From Planctomycetaceae bacterium (GTDB lineage: Bacteria > Planctomycetota > Planctomycetia > Planctomycetales > Planctomycetaceae), in assembly GCA_017795105.1 (NCBI GenBank), contig CP051247.1:1736001-1800000 (forward strand): 64,000 bases of DNA. The letters are read 5' to 3'. The notes below the pieces were generated by a model, which did no database searches, was not told where the DNA came from, and saw only the letters and a list, made by a program, of their open reading frames with translations. Of the stretch, positions 9,076 to 17,445 are shown in pieces; the stretch's first letter is position 1; each line of letters begins with the position of its first letter. The translations under genes and the position numbers were made by a program.

Positions 9076-9819
9076 ATGATTCATGTCCAGAAACTGACCA
9101 AGCGATATTCCCCCACGAAACTGGCGGTCGATGAGCTTTCGTTTTCCGTCACAAGCGGCGAAGTTTACGGTCTGCTCGGCCCCAACGGAGCCGGTAAGAC
9201 AACGACGCTCCGCATGCTCCTCGGGTTGTTGCCGCCGACGTCGGGCGATGCCCGGATTGAAGAGCATTCGATCATGAATGCTCCGGTGGAAATCAAACGC
9301 CGCATCGGACTCGTCTCCGCTTCGGCTGGACTCTACCAATGGCTGACGCCGCGTGAGGTGCTCGAATACTTCGGCTGGGGTTACGGGTTGAAGCCCGATG
9401 TCATTCGTCGTCGCACGGAGGAGCTGACCGACGTCATGCAGATTGGCGACTATCTCGACCAGCGCTGTGCGACGCTCAGCACCGGACAGACGCAGCGGGT
9501 GAATCTGGCCCGCGCTTTGATACACGATCCGCCCGTGGTACTTCTCGACGAACCGACTCGTGGACTTGATGTGCTGGGGGCTCAGGTCATTTTCGATTAC
9601 GCGGCTCGCCTGCGACAGGATGGAAAGGCAATCATCGTTTGCACGCACAAACTGGAAGAAGCGGAACGGCTCTGCGATCGCTTCGGACTGCTCCACCGCG
9701 GGCGTCTGCAGCAGGAAGGCACGATTGAGGAACTTCGAGCCGCCACGGGCGAGACGTCGCTGGTCGAGATGTTCCTGAAAATGATCGGCCCGGTGAATCC
9801 AGAGGAGCGGATCGCATGA
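9076..9819 (+). CDS. ABC transporter ATP-binding protein (NatA-like)
   Basis: 247 residues from the ATG at 9076. An upstream in-frame start at 8899 would run into the previous gene and adds no family sequence. Walker A is GPNGAGKT (about residues 38-45), the ABC signature is LSTGQTQRVNLARALI, Walker B is PPVVLLDEPTRG with the following D-loop LDVLGAQ, and the switch histidine lies in IIVCTHKLEEAERL. The C terminus (IEELRAATGETSLVEMFLKMIG) matches NatA-type ATPases. It energises the fused permease encoded next, which it overlaps by four bases (ATGA). Efflux of sodium or of a lipid/peptide-type substrate is possible. The substrate cannot be read from the sequence. Confidence 0.95.
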   Translation: MIHVQKLTKRYSPTKLAVDELSFSVTSGEVYGLLGPNGAGKTTTLRMLLGLLPPTSGDARIEEHSIMNAPVEIKRRIGLVSASAGLYQWLTPREVLEYFGWGYGLKPDVIRRRTEELTDVMQIGDYLDQRCATLSTGQTQRVNLARALIHDPPVVLLDEPTRGLDVLGAQVIFDYAARLRQDGKAIIVCTHKLEEAERLCDRFGLLHRGRLQQEGTIEELRAATGETSLVEMFLKMIGPVNPEERIA

Positions 9820-11942
9820 CGCAGACCGCAGAGAAACCACGCCGCGAATCGGAATCGGTGTCCCGCCAGATCTTTCATCTGACACGGAAGGAACTTCGGG
9901 AGACCCTGCGCGATCGCCGAACCATCATCACGCTGCTGGCGATGCCGCTTTTGCTTTATCCCCTGCTCGGGCTCGGATTCCGCTACATGGCGGTGCTGAA
10001 CGCGCGAGCCGAGACTCCGCAGGTACTGCTCGCCTTCGAGTCGGAAGACGAAGCGCTTTGGACGCAGGATCTGCTGAAGACAACCGATGCGCTTCGAGAG
10101 AATTCCGAAGTCGATGACACGACCGACCCGAGTCTGGAGTTCGAGCTCTTCATTACTGAAGACGGCATGAGTCTGTCTGAATCGTTGATGGAAGGTTATG
10201 CCGAACTGGGCATTCGTGTTTCAATGACCGAGCCGATCACGCGAAGCGGTCCGAGGGGACGTTCCGTCGAGTTGATCCAGGTCGCCGGTTCGGCCATCAG
10301 TCAGCGAGCAGCCGACGAAATGGAACGTCGCCTCGCGGCGATCAATGTGATCACGCTGTCGGACATCGTCAAAGACACCTACCCGGAATTCAATCTGCCG
10401 GTGACGCGGACGTTCGATACCGTCGAGCCGGTCGGAAAGACCTCCGCGATTCTGGGACTGCTGCCGCTGGTCCTGTTATTGATGACGGTGACCGGCGGCG
10501 TTTATCCGGCGATCGACCTCACCGCCGGCGAACGGGAACGCAACACGCTCGAAACGCTGATGGCTCTCCCCGTTCCCCACATCCGGCTGCTTTTCGCGAA
10601 GTACTTCGCCGTAATCACCGTGACCATGCTGACAGGGCTGATGAACCTGCTGGCGATGAGCGTGACGGTGTACTCGCTGCAGCTCGAAGGAACGCTGTTT
10701 GGCGAGAACGGACTGACCGGGCTCGTGCTGCTCAAACTGTTTCTCGTGCTCGTCGCCTTCGCGGTCTTTTTCTCGGCTGCTTTACTGGCGTTGACCAGCT
10801 CGGCTCGCAGTTTCAAAGAAGCTCAGGCGTATCTGATTCCCCTCCTGCTGCTCGCAATTGCCCCCGGGTTTGTGATTCTGCTGCCCGACTGGGAATTAAC
10901 GCGGATGACCGCCATCGTGCCGATTATCAACGTGCTGATGCTGGCTCGAGATCTGTTTCAGGGAACGGCATCGCCGCTGCTCGCACTGGCGGCTGTCGGA
11001 ACGACGCTGTTGTACTCGAGTCTGTTCCTCTTCATTGCGGCTCGCATCTTCGGAGCCGACGCGATGTTGATCGGCAGCCGAGGTCAATGGCGGGATCTCA
11101 TCGATCGCCCGGCGGAGTTCGCCCGAACGCCAACGGCAGCCGCCGCCGGATGCCTGCTGGCCTTTCTGTTTCCGGTTTACTTCGTGAGTTCCGGATTGCT
11201 GCAGCGAATGGCCGACGCCTCGATCGCACAACGGCTGACCGCCTCGGCTCTGCTCACCATTGCTCTGTTCGTCGGAATCCCTCTCCTCTTCGCGATCTGG
11301 CGACGATTGCGAGTGTTGACCGCATTCCGAATCGCCACACCTGGTCTCTCCGTCTGGCCCGGTGTTGTCCTGCTGGGCCTGACAACTTGGCCCTGTATCT
11401 TCGAACTGGTCGTGCTCGTCGAATCGACCGGCCTTCAGAAGTTGACCGAACAGAACATGGACCGCATCCAGGCCCTGCTCGATGCCTGGCGGCAGGTCCC
11501 AATCTGGGTGGTGGTCGTTGCCTTGGGAATCGTCCCGGGAGTCTGTGAAGAGTTCTTCTTTCGCGGCTTTCTCTTCTCCGGGCTCCGTTCGCGAACCAAC
11601 GGGCTGCTGACCATCCTCGGAACCGCAATCGCATTCGGGCTCTTCCATGTGGTTTTGGCTGGCGGAGCTGCCCCGGAACGTCTGATTCCGAGTACCCTGA
11701 TGGGCCTGCTGCTCGGTTGGGTTTCGCTACGCACCGGAAGCATGGTCACCACCGCCATCATGCACGGGATCCACAATTCGACACTACTCATCATGGCTCA
11801 CAAGCGGGACGAACTGGCCAATTGGACCGTCACGGCCGCCGAACAGTCGCATCTGCCCACGACATGGATCATCGCCTCAGCAGTCGGCATTGTTGTCGGA
11901 ACGAGCTGGATCTGGCTGACCACCCGTCAACCTAAAACGTAG
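9816..11942 (+). CDS. ABC-2 permease fused to a CPBP intramembrane protease
   Basis: 708 residues. The N-terminal ~430 residues form a NatB-like ABC-2 permease: a first membrane helix (ITLLAMPLLLYPLLGLGF), a long extracytoplasmic loop, then a cluster of helices including the conserved DLTAGERERNTLETLMALPV. The C-terminal ~230 residues are a CPBP (CAAX protease/bacteriocin-processing) domain with EE578-579 in VCEEFFFRGFLFSGLRSR, the second motif GLFHVVLAGG and the third HGIHNSTLLI, all expected catalytic residues. Fusions of this kind are known in planctomycetes, but their substrates are unknown. One idea is that the protease matures or destroys a peptide moved by the transporter. The TAG stop lies inside the terminal inverted repeat of a palindromic element, so an insertion may have set the present C terminus. 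Confidence 0.93.
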   Translation: MTQTAEKPRRESESVSRQIFHLTRKELRETLRDRRTIITLLAMPLLLYPLLGLGFRYMAVLNARAETPQVLLAFESEDEALWTQDLLKTTDALRENSEVDDTTDPSLEFELFITEDGMSLSESLMEGYAELGIRVSMTEPITRSGPRGRSVELIQVAGSAISQRAADEMERRLAAINVITLSDIVKDTYPEFNLPVTRTFDTVEPVGKTSAILGLLPLVLLLMTVTGGVYPAIDLTAGERERNTLETLMALPVPHIRLLFAKYFAVITVTMLTGLMNLLAMSVTVYSLQLEGTLFGENGLTGLVLLKLFLVLVAFAVFFSAALLALTSSARSFKEAQAYLIPLLLLAIAPGFVILLPDWELTRMTAIVPIINVLMLARDLFQGTASPLLALAAVGTTLLYSSLFLFIAARIFGADAMLIGSRGQWRDLIDRPAEFARTPTAAAAGCLLAFLFPVYFVSSGLLQRMADASIAQRLTASALLTIALFVGIPLLFAIWRRLRVLTAFRIATPGLSVWPGVVLLGLTTWPCIFELVVLVESTGLQKLTEQNMDRIQALLDAWRQVPIWVVVVALGIVPGVCEEFFFRGFLFSGLRSRTNGLLTILGTAIAFGLFHVVLAGGAAPERLIPSTLMGLLLGWVSLRTGSMVTTAIMHGIHNSTLLIMAHKRDELANWTVTAAEQSHLPTTWIIASAVGIVVGTSWIWLTTRQPKT

Positions 11943-12083
11943 CGGCGGCATCCTGCCGCGGAAGGGACGAGGAATACAGTGAGAGCGGGTCATGTCACCC
12001 CGGGGTTCGGGATGCCACTCCCAGCAACTCCACTCGCGTAGAGAAACAGCCACGCACATTCGGCGGCACGATGCCGCCGGTAC
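11939..12083. repeat. Palindrome-ended dispersed element, family A, copy 1
   Basis: 145 bases. The left end is GTAGCGGCGGCATCC followed by TGCCGCGGAA. The right end is its inverted complement (TTCGGCGGCACGATGCC, then GCCGGTAC) with a few mismatches. Each end can also fold on itself. The first four bases overlap the TAG stop of the ABC/CPBP gene. There is no coding content. The size and structure are those of a MITE- or REPIN-like element. Confidence 0.8.
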
Positions 12084-12462
12084 GGGGAGGACGCGTTGGA
12101 GCAGGCTAAGCGGTATCCCTGCATCAAACGCACATTTGCTGGGATACGCCTGGCGGCTATCCCAGCCTACAGCTTGAACAGTGCGGTGCCCCAATCGTAG
12201 CGGCGGCATCCTGCCGCCGAAGGGACGAGGAATACAGTGAGAGCGGGTCATGTCTCCCCGGGGTTCTTGCTTTGGGGATGTCACGCCGAGGTACTCCACT
12301 CGCGTAGAGGAACAGTCACGCACATTCGGCGGCAGGATGCCGCCGCTACGGGGAGGACGAGTTGGAGCAGGCTAAGCGGTATCCCTGCATCGAACGCACA
12401 TTTGCTGGGATACGCCTGGCGGCTATCCCAGCCTACAGCTTGAACAGTGCGTTGCCCAAATC
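12084..12462. repeat. Interspersed spacer repeat between family A copies
   Basis: The stretches 12084-12196 and 12350-12462 are nearly identical to each other. Both carry the hairpin GCTGGGATACGCC / GGCTATCCCAGC, preceded by GGAGCAGGCTAAGCGG. Together with family A copies 1 to 3, this makes a tandem array of a roughly 260-base unit, two full units and a truncated third, that was probably amplified as a block. The same GCTGGGATACGC core recurs after family A copy 4 near 27940. Confidence 0.8.
12197..12349. repeat. Palindrome-ended dispersed element, family A, copy 2
   Basis: 153 bases with perfect 25-base inverted ends (left begins GTAGCGGCGGCATCC, right ends GATGCCGCCGCTAC). The interior closely matches copy 3, including CGGGTCATGTCTCCCC and TGGGGATGTCACGCC. 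It lies 258 bases after the start of copy 1. Confidence 0.85.
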
Positions 12463-12616
12463 GTAGCGGCGGCATCCTGCCGCCGAAGAGACGGGGAACA
12501 CAGTGGAAGCGGGTCATCTCTCCCCGGGATTTCTTGCTTTGGGGATGTCACGCCGAGGTACTCCACTCACGTAGAGGCAGAGTCACGCACATTCGGCGGC
12601 AGGATGCCGCCGGTAC
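12463..12616. repeat. Palindrome-ended dispersed element, family A, copy 3
   Basis: 154 bases, same ends and interior as copy 2, starting 266 bases after it. It ends 10 bases before the stop codon of the minus-strand methyltransferase gene, so it may also serve as a hairpin between the two convergent genes. Confidence 0.85.
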
Positions 12617-12626
12617 GGAGGGGTGT

Positions 12627-13064
12627 TCAATACAGGAATGGAATCCAGCGGTAGCGGGTGCGGCAGAATTCGCCGTAGTCGGGGAAGCGGGCATGCAGCG
12701 CGGCTTCTTCACGGCGGGCTTTCGAGTCGAGAACGAACATCAGTGCGATCCAGACCGCGGTTCGCCAGGAGATTGGATCGGGGAGGATCGCCGCCACAGA
12801 CGACAGTGCGAGAGCTGAGTACATCGGATGTCGCAGCCAGCGGTAAGGGCCATTGGCAACGAGTCGGGCGTTGGTGCGGAGTTCTGGCATCACCGAGACA
12901 TATCGCAATCGCATCGTGAGAACCGCCCAGACGAGGAGCAGTGCCCCCATCACGACAGCCGTCCAATGCCAGACCGTCATCGCCTGCCAGGGAAGCGTGA
13001 GAAACAGAATGGCAGCCAGAACGGTTTGCAGAACGACCAGCATCCACGACAATCGACGGCTCAC
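12627..13064 (-). CDS. ICMT/PEMT-like membrane methyltransferase
   Basis: 145 residues from a GTG at 13064, which has a strong GGAGGAG ribosome site eight bases upstream. A longer frame from 13163 would overlap the divergent transporter gene and is less likely. It has three to four hydrophobic segments, then the S-adenosylmethionine-binding C-terminal motif of the isoprenylcysteine carboxyl methyltransferase / phospholipid methyltransferase superfamily: GPYRWLRHPMYSALAL, then ARREEAALHARFPDYGEFCRT. Bacterial relatives methylate lipids or small molecules at the membrane. The substrate is unknown. It is divergent from the VIT1-type gene, with only 32 bases between the two starts. Confidence 0.88.
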   Translation of the reverse strand: MSRRLSWMLVVLQTVLAAILFLTLPWQAMTVWHWTAVVMGALLLVWAVLTMRLRYVSVMPELRTNARLVANGPYRWLRHPMYSALALSSVAAILPDPISWRTAVWIALMFVLDSKARREEAALHARFPDYGEFCRTRYRWIPFLY

Positions 13065-13096
13065 AGGACTCCTCCGTCTTTCAGAAGATTCGTCCG

Positions 13097-13867
13097 ATGG
13101 ATCAGCACCAGATTCCGAATTCCAATCAGTCCGATCTGGAAGCGGCTCACGAGCCACCTGCAATTCGCGCTCGACTGGAATCGGGGCCGGACAGCAACTA
13201 TCTGAAGGATGCGATTTACGGGGCGATCGACGGCGCGGTCACCACCTTCGCGGTGATCTCCGGCGTTGCCGGAGCCGGCCTGCAGGAGTCGATCATCATC
13301 ATTCTCGGCATCGCCAATCTCATCGGCGACGGCTTCAGCATGGCGGCGAGCAACTATCTGGGAACCCGAGCCGAGGAGCAGTTGCGACTCAAGCTGAGGC
13401 ACCTCGAAGAGGAGCACATCGATCGCATTCCCGATGGCGAGCGCGAAGAAGTTCTGCAGATCATGAAGAAGCAGGGGTTTAAGGGGAAAGACCTCGAACG
13501 AGCAGTTGATGTGATCACGTCCGACCGGGATCGCTGGGTGGAGATCATGTTGCGGGAAGAACATGGCGTGGCCCTTTCCAATCCTGATCCACGGAAAGCC
13601 GCTCTGACGACCTTCCTGGCATTTCTCATCATCGGGTTTCTACCGCTGCTACCCTTCGTCGCCGACGTGATCCTTCCCTGGTCGCTTCCTCGTCCCTATC
13701 TGCTGAGCACCGTTATTACCAGTATCGCCTTTTTCACGGTCGGGGCCATCAAATCCCGCTTCGTTTCTCAGTCCTGGCTGACGTCGGGACTCGAAACGCT
13801 CGCCGTCGGCGGTGCGGCTGCCGGGCTGGCCTACCTGTGTGGCGTGATCGTGGAATCACTGCTGTGA
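13097..13867 (+). CDS. VIT1/CCC1-family iron/manganese transporter
   Basis: 256 residues. The first transmembrane region contains the family motif LKDAIYGAIDGAVTTFAVISGVAGAGL, then ILGIANLIGDGFSMAASNYLG with the ion-path Asp/Met residues. A cytoplasmic acidic helical region follows (EEQLRLKLRHLEEEHIDRIPDGEREEV and onward) which in plant VIT1 binds metal. The C-terminal part has three further helices. Family members move Fe2+ or Mn2+ out of the cytoplasm. The N-terminal 30 residues are polar and unconserved. No Fur or MntR box is evident in the 32-base gap to the divergent methyltransferase gene. Confidence 0.92.
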   Translation: MDQHQIPNSNQSDLEAAHEPPAIRARLESGPDSNYLKDAIYGAIDGAVTTFAVISGVAGAGLQESIIIILGIANLIGDGFSMAASNYLGTRAEEQLRLKLRHLEEEHIDRIPDGEREEVLQIMKKQGFKGKDLERAVDVITSDRDRWVEIMLREEHGVALSNPDPRKAALTTFLAFLIIGFLPLLPFVADVILPWSLPRPYLLSTVITSIAFFTVGAIKSRFVSQSWLTSGLETLAVGGAAAGLAYLCGVIVESLL

Positions 13868-13871
13868 GGTT

Positions 13872-14912
13872 CTACGACAGTTTCGGAATCGCGGCCACCT
13901 TGCCGGTATCGACGGACTCCTGAGCCGAGAGACACATCGCCACCGACCAGCGACCGTCCTCCGCCGTGCAGGCGAGCGGTTTCTGATTGCGAACCGCATC
14001 AACGTACATCGCGATCTGATCTTCCAGTTCGAACAACTCCCCAGTGATCTTCTCGATCGGCACGTCGCGTACGGTTTCCCCGTCGAAAGCACGCAGAGAG
14101 AATGTCGGATGCCGGGTGCGATCCATGGCTCCACTCCACGAAGCCCACAAAGCCCCATCGGTGCCGGTGACCTTCACAGTCACATGATGCTCAAAGGCAC
14201 TCAGCGTCTGCGAGACGACGGCGTACCCGCCCTTTTCGAAGTTGACGATCGCACTGAAGTTGTCCTGTAGTTCCGGATGGTCCGGCTGCCGCGAGTTGGC
14301 AGACGCGTACACACTGACGGGATCTCCGCACGGCTCGAGATACCAGCGAGCCAGATCGAAGAAGTGAATTGGCTCTTCGAGAATCCAGTTGCCGACCCGA
14401 TTGATATCGTACCGCCAGCCGTCCGCTCCGAGCCGATACGGATTCCGCGAGAGTTCGACAAGAGCATACTGAGGGGAGCCAATCAGCCCCTCGTCGATGA
14501 ACTGTTTGACCTTGCCCCACAAAGAGGACAGCCTGAACTCGTGGCCGACGGCGAGCATCTTCTGCGTCGCGCGCTGTTGACGAATCAGTTCGTCGCATTG
14601 CGCAATGGAGATGCCCATCGGCTTTTCGAGCAGCACGTGACAACCGGCCTGAAGGACGTCGCTGGTGATCTGAAAATGCAGATCGCTCGGAACGACAATG
14701 TCGACGACATCGAGATCTCCCTCTTTGAGCATCTCGCGGTAATCGGTGTAGACGCGGATACCGGGATACTCGGCCTGGGCCTTCTGAGCGGACGCCTCCG
14801 TACGGGCGACAACGGCACACAGGTCTGCCCCCTCAGTCTTCGCGATCGCCGCCGCGTGATGCTGGCCCCAGGCTCCGAAACCGACCAGTCCGAATCGTAC
14901 ATTCTCTGCCAC
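13872..14912 (-). CDS. Gfo/Idh/MocA-family oxidoreductase
   Basis: 346 residues from a GTG at 14912 with GGGAGAG seven bases upstream. In-frame starts further up add 10-25 residues of non-family sequence. The N-terminal Rossmann fold has GLVGFGAWGQHH (GxGxxG) for NAD(P). The catalytic-domain motif is LLEKPMGIS (EKP), and a C-terminal substrate domain follows with the YRLGADGWRYD and ILEEPIHFFDLARWYL segments typical of sugar or inositol dehydrogenases. It probably oxidises a sugar or cyclitol. It is divergent from a ROK regulator across a region with three GATATC-centred sites, so it may be controlled by that protein. Confidence 0.93.
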   Translation of the reverse strand: MAENVRFGLVGFGAWGQHHAAAIAKTEGADLCAVVARTEASAQKAQAEYPGIRVYTDYREMLKEGDLDVVDIVVPSDLHFQITSDVLQAGCHVLLEKPMGISIAQCDELIRQQRATQKMLAVGHEFRLSSLWGKVKQFIDEGLIGSPQYALVELSRNPYRLGADGWRYDINRVGNWILEEPIHFFDLARWYLEPCGDPVSVYASANSRQPDHPELQDNFSAIVNFEKGGYAVVSQTLSAFEHHVTVKVTGTDGALWASWSGAMDRTRHPTFSLRAFDGETVRDVPIEKITGELFELEDQIAMYVDAVRNQKPLACTAEDGRWSVAMCLSAQESVDTGKVAAIPKLS

Positions 14913-14956
14913 GTTGTCTCTCCCGGTTCGCTGAAACTTCATTGCCGTCGCTTTTA

Positions 14957-15072
14957 TTACGATATCGAAACAATCCCGTGGTGTCACTGCTGGCCATCAG
15001 ATATCAATTACCTCGCTCATCCTCTCTTGCACTCTGCGGCGGTCGACCGTATTCTTTTGATATCGAAATAAT
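14957..15072. promoter_or_regulatory. Divergent control region with repeated GATATC sites
   Basis: The gap between the Gfo/Idh and ROK genes holds two near-identical 18-base sites, TTACGATATCGAAACAAT (14957-14974) and TTTTGATATCGAAATAAT (15055-15072), 98 bases apart. A third, weaker GATATCAATTA lies at 15000-15010. The core is palindromic and AT-rich in a GC-rich genome. The spacing is close to an integral number of helical turns, which would suit looping by a dimeric ROK repressor, as NagC does. This is an inference; no promoter elements were assigned. Confidence 0.55.
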
Positions 15073-15090
15073 GGATTTTTGAGCTTACCC

Positions 15091-16251
15091 ATGATCAGTG
15101 ATTCTCTCCCGGCACAAATGGTGGAGGCGATGCGACTGCAACAGCCGTTATCGCGGGTGGAGCTGTCACGTCAACTGGCAATCGCTCCCTCAACGGCAGG
15201 TATCCATGTCGATCGATTGCTTGAGCAGGGCTTCTTGCGGGTTGCCTCCGCTCCCGTTTCTTCACCGGGACGACCGCCCGTGGTACTTGAGCTCAATCCG
15301 GAAGCGGGACAGTTCATCGGCATCGATCTCGATTCCCGTTCCATTCGCGGCGTGAGTGTGGACTTCGCTCAACGGCTGCTGCGGGACCGAACCCTTCCCC
15401 TGAAGCGGACCGCGAATGCCAACGAAGTCATCGAGCAGATCGCTTCAACCATCGAGGATGTCCGTGATCAATCTCGCCCTCTGCTGGCGATTGGGCTCGG
15501 CGTTCCGGGTATCTTTGATGCTGACCGCGGAGTCGCGCTGCATTACGCACACATTCGCGGCTGGACCGATCTGCCGCTGGCAGAGCGTTTTGCGAACCAG
15601 TTCGATGTTCCGGTTCATCTGGAGAACAACATTCGGGCCATGGCTCTCGCAGAACGCTGGTTTGGTCAGGGACGCGACAGCCAGAACTATATTTGCGTCG
15701 GCGTCCGCAGCGGGATCGGAGCCGGCGTGTTCGTAAACGGCGAGCTCTTTCGGGGAACGCATGGGCTGGCCGGTGAAATCGGTCGCTGGCCGATTCCTCA
15801 GAGCGGTTGTACCGCCGTGCTGGAAGACGTCGCCTCCATCAGCAGCCTGCTGCAATCCGCGACGGAAGCAGTCGTATCCGGACAGAAAACATCGATGCAG
15901 GCTGTTCGCCAGCGAGTGCAGTGGGAATCGTTTCGTGAGGCCGTGCAGGCGGGTGACAAACTCGCGTGCGAGATTCTTCACGCAGCCGCACGAAACCTCG
16001 GAACGGTGCTCGCCTCGCTGACACTGATCCTCGATCCCGAGAAGATTCTGGTTGCCGGCCCCCTTCAGGAAACCGGCGACCGATTTCTTGATCCCCTGCG
16101 TTCCACGCTCGTTGAGCATCTTCCGGCTGTTCATGCCAGAAAGCCGCTGGTTGCCTACTCCGAACTTTGGGATCTGGTCGGGGCCTTTGGAGCAGCCGGC
16201 GTAGCCGTGCATGCCTGGCAGCCGACGGATGAGACTGTGACGACACACTGA
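15091..16251 (+). CDS. ROK-family transcriptional regulator
   Basis: 386 residues from the ATG at 15091 (a TTG at 15079 is also possible). Residues ~5-65 form a winged helix (PLSRVELSRQLAIAPSTAGIHVDRLLEQGFL). From about 75 the ROK sugar-kinase-like domain follows: IGIDLDSRSIRGV, AIGLGVPGIFD, LENNIRAMALAERWFG and GIGAGVFVNGELFRGTHGLAGEIGR. In ROK proteins the next segment is GHxxV...CxCGxxGCLE, which binds zinc. Here it reads GEIGRWPIPQSGCTAVLED, so the His and two of the three Cys are missing and zinc is probably not bound. It is likely a repressor or sensor for the neighbouring oxidoreductase and dioxygenase genes. Confidence 0.92.
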   Translation: MISDSLPAQMVEAMRLQQPLSRVELSRQLAIAPSTAGIHVDRLLEQGFLRVASAPVSSPGRPPVVLELNPEAGQFIGIDLDSRSIRGVSVDFAQRLLRDRTLPLKRTANANEVIEQIASTIEDVRDQSRPLLAIGLGVPGIFDADRGVALHYAHIRGWTDLPLAERFANQFDVPVHLENNIRAMALAERWFGQGRDSQNYICVGVRSGIGAGVFVNGELFRGTHGLAGEIGRWPIPQSGCTAVLEDVASISSLLQSATEAVVSGQKTSMQAVRQRVQWESFREAVQAGDKLACEILHAAARNLGTVLASLTLILDPEKILVAGPLQETGDRFLDPLRSTLVEHLPAVHARKPLVAYSELWDLVGAFGAAGVAVHAWQPTDETVTTH

Positions 16252-16282
16252 GACTGTTCTGTTCCCGACTAATCGAGAGAGA

Positions 16283-17329
16283 ATGACAATGAGCAACTGG
16301 CCTCCACAGGAATTAAAGCTCGAACGTGCTTCCGTGTCCGACCTGAACGCCCAGCAGTATGAAGACGGGTCGCGGTTCCCGTCGGGCTACATTTGCCGAG
16401 ACGAGAACGCTCAACTCGGACCGCTGCTGGAGTCGATCTCCGGGGCTCGCGAAGAGCTGCTGGAAGAGGCGACGACTCATGGGGCGGTGCTCTTCCGAGG
16501 GTTGCCGATGCCGAGTGCGAAAGAGTTCGATCAGTTTATCCAGGCGCTGCAGTTGCCGAACTTTCCGTATGCGAAATCGCTGTCCAATGCGGTGCGAGTC
16601 AACCGAACTGAACGGGTCTTCTCCGCCAACGAAGCGCCGCCGGATGTGCAGATCTTCTTCCATCACGAGATGGCCCAGACGCCGCTGTTTCCGCGGTGGA
16701 TCATGTTCTACTGCGAGATTGCAGCCGAGGTTGGCGGTGCGACGCCGATCTGTCGATCGGACATCCTGCTGACGCGCCTTGAAGCCGACTGCCCTGAGTT
16801 TGTCGCGGCCTGTCGCGAGAAGGGGCTGAAGTACACGAACGTGATGCCTTCGGAGAACGATGCCCAGTCGGGCATGGGACGCAGTTGGAAGAGCACGCTT
16901 GGCGTCGACAGCCGGGAAGCCGCGGAAGCAAGACTGCGGGAACTCAACTACAGTTGGGTCTGGCGGGTCGATGGCTGTCTCGAAGCTTCGACTCCTCCTC
17001 TGCCGGCAGTTCGTGAAACCATCTCCGGACGCCCGGTGTTCTTCAACCAATTGATCGCCGCCTTCAGCGGTTGGAAAGACAGCCGCAACGACCCGAGCAA
17101 AGCAATCCGCCACGGCGATGGCACCCCACTCGATCCTTCAGCGGTCGCCCGGGCGATTGAACTGGCCAACGAACTGTCCTACGACCTGCAGTGGCAGCCG
17201 GGTGATGCGGTATTGATCGACAACACGATCGCCATGCATGCCCGCAAGCCATTCTCCGGCACGCGGAAGGTGCTGGCATCGCTGGCGTGCATGGAAACAC
17301 AGAGCTTTGAACTGGCCGGTGCGAATTGA
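16283..17329 (+). CDS. TauD/TfdA (SyrP-like) Fe(II)/2-oxoglutarate dioxygenase
   Basis: 348 residues; an AGAGAGA ribosome site precedes the ATG at 16283, with a second ATG two codons on. The iron triad is readable: His127-x-Glu129 in FFHHEMAQTP, and the distal His319 in IDNTIAMHARKPFSGTRKVLASL, whose arginine would bind 2-oxoglutarate. The HxE form, with PRWIMFYCEIAAEVGGATPI after it, is the SyrP/clavaminate-synthase-like branch and not classical TauD (HxD). These enzymes hydroxylate amino acids or other small acids. It follows the ROK gene by 31 bases, so it probably belongs to the same operon and to the same small-molecule pathway as the oxidoreductase. Confidence 0.9.
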   Translation: MTMSNWPPQELKLERASVSDLNAQQYEDGSRFPSGYICRDENAQLGPLLESISGAREELLEEATTHGAVLFRGLPMPSAKEFDQFIQALQLPNFPYAKSLSNAVRVNRTERVFSANEAPPDVQIFFHHEMAQTPLFPRWIMFYCEIAAEVGGATPICRSDILLTRLEADCPEFVAACREKGLKYTNVMPSENDAQSGMGRSWKSTLGVDSREAAEARLRELNYSWVWRVDGCLEASTPPLPAVRETISGRPVFFNQLIAAFSGWKDSRNDPSKAIRHGDGTPLDPSAVARAIELANELSYDLQWQPGDAVLIDNTIAMHARKPFSGTRKVLASLACMETQSFELAGAN

Positions 17330-17445
17330 TCGCGAGACGAACGGGCCAGTACTTCGTCTCCAGAATCGCAGATCAGTAAGGGACATCAAAAACGGCAGAA
17401 TCCCACGGCTGGGGATTCGAGGCTTACAGCAACGAGAGTTATTTG

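Noticed and set aside
12084..12616. CRISPR array candidate
   Set aside because: The repeated unit is ~260 bases with near-identical spacers and palindromic ends; it does not have 20-40-base repeats with unique spacers.
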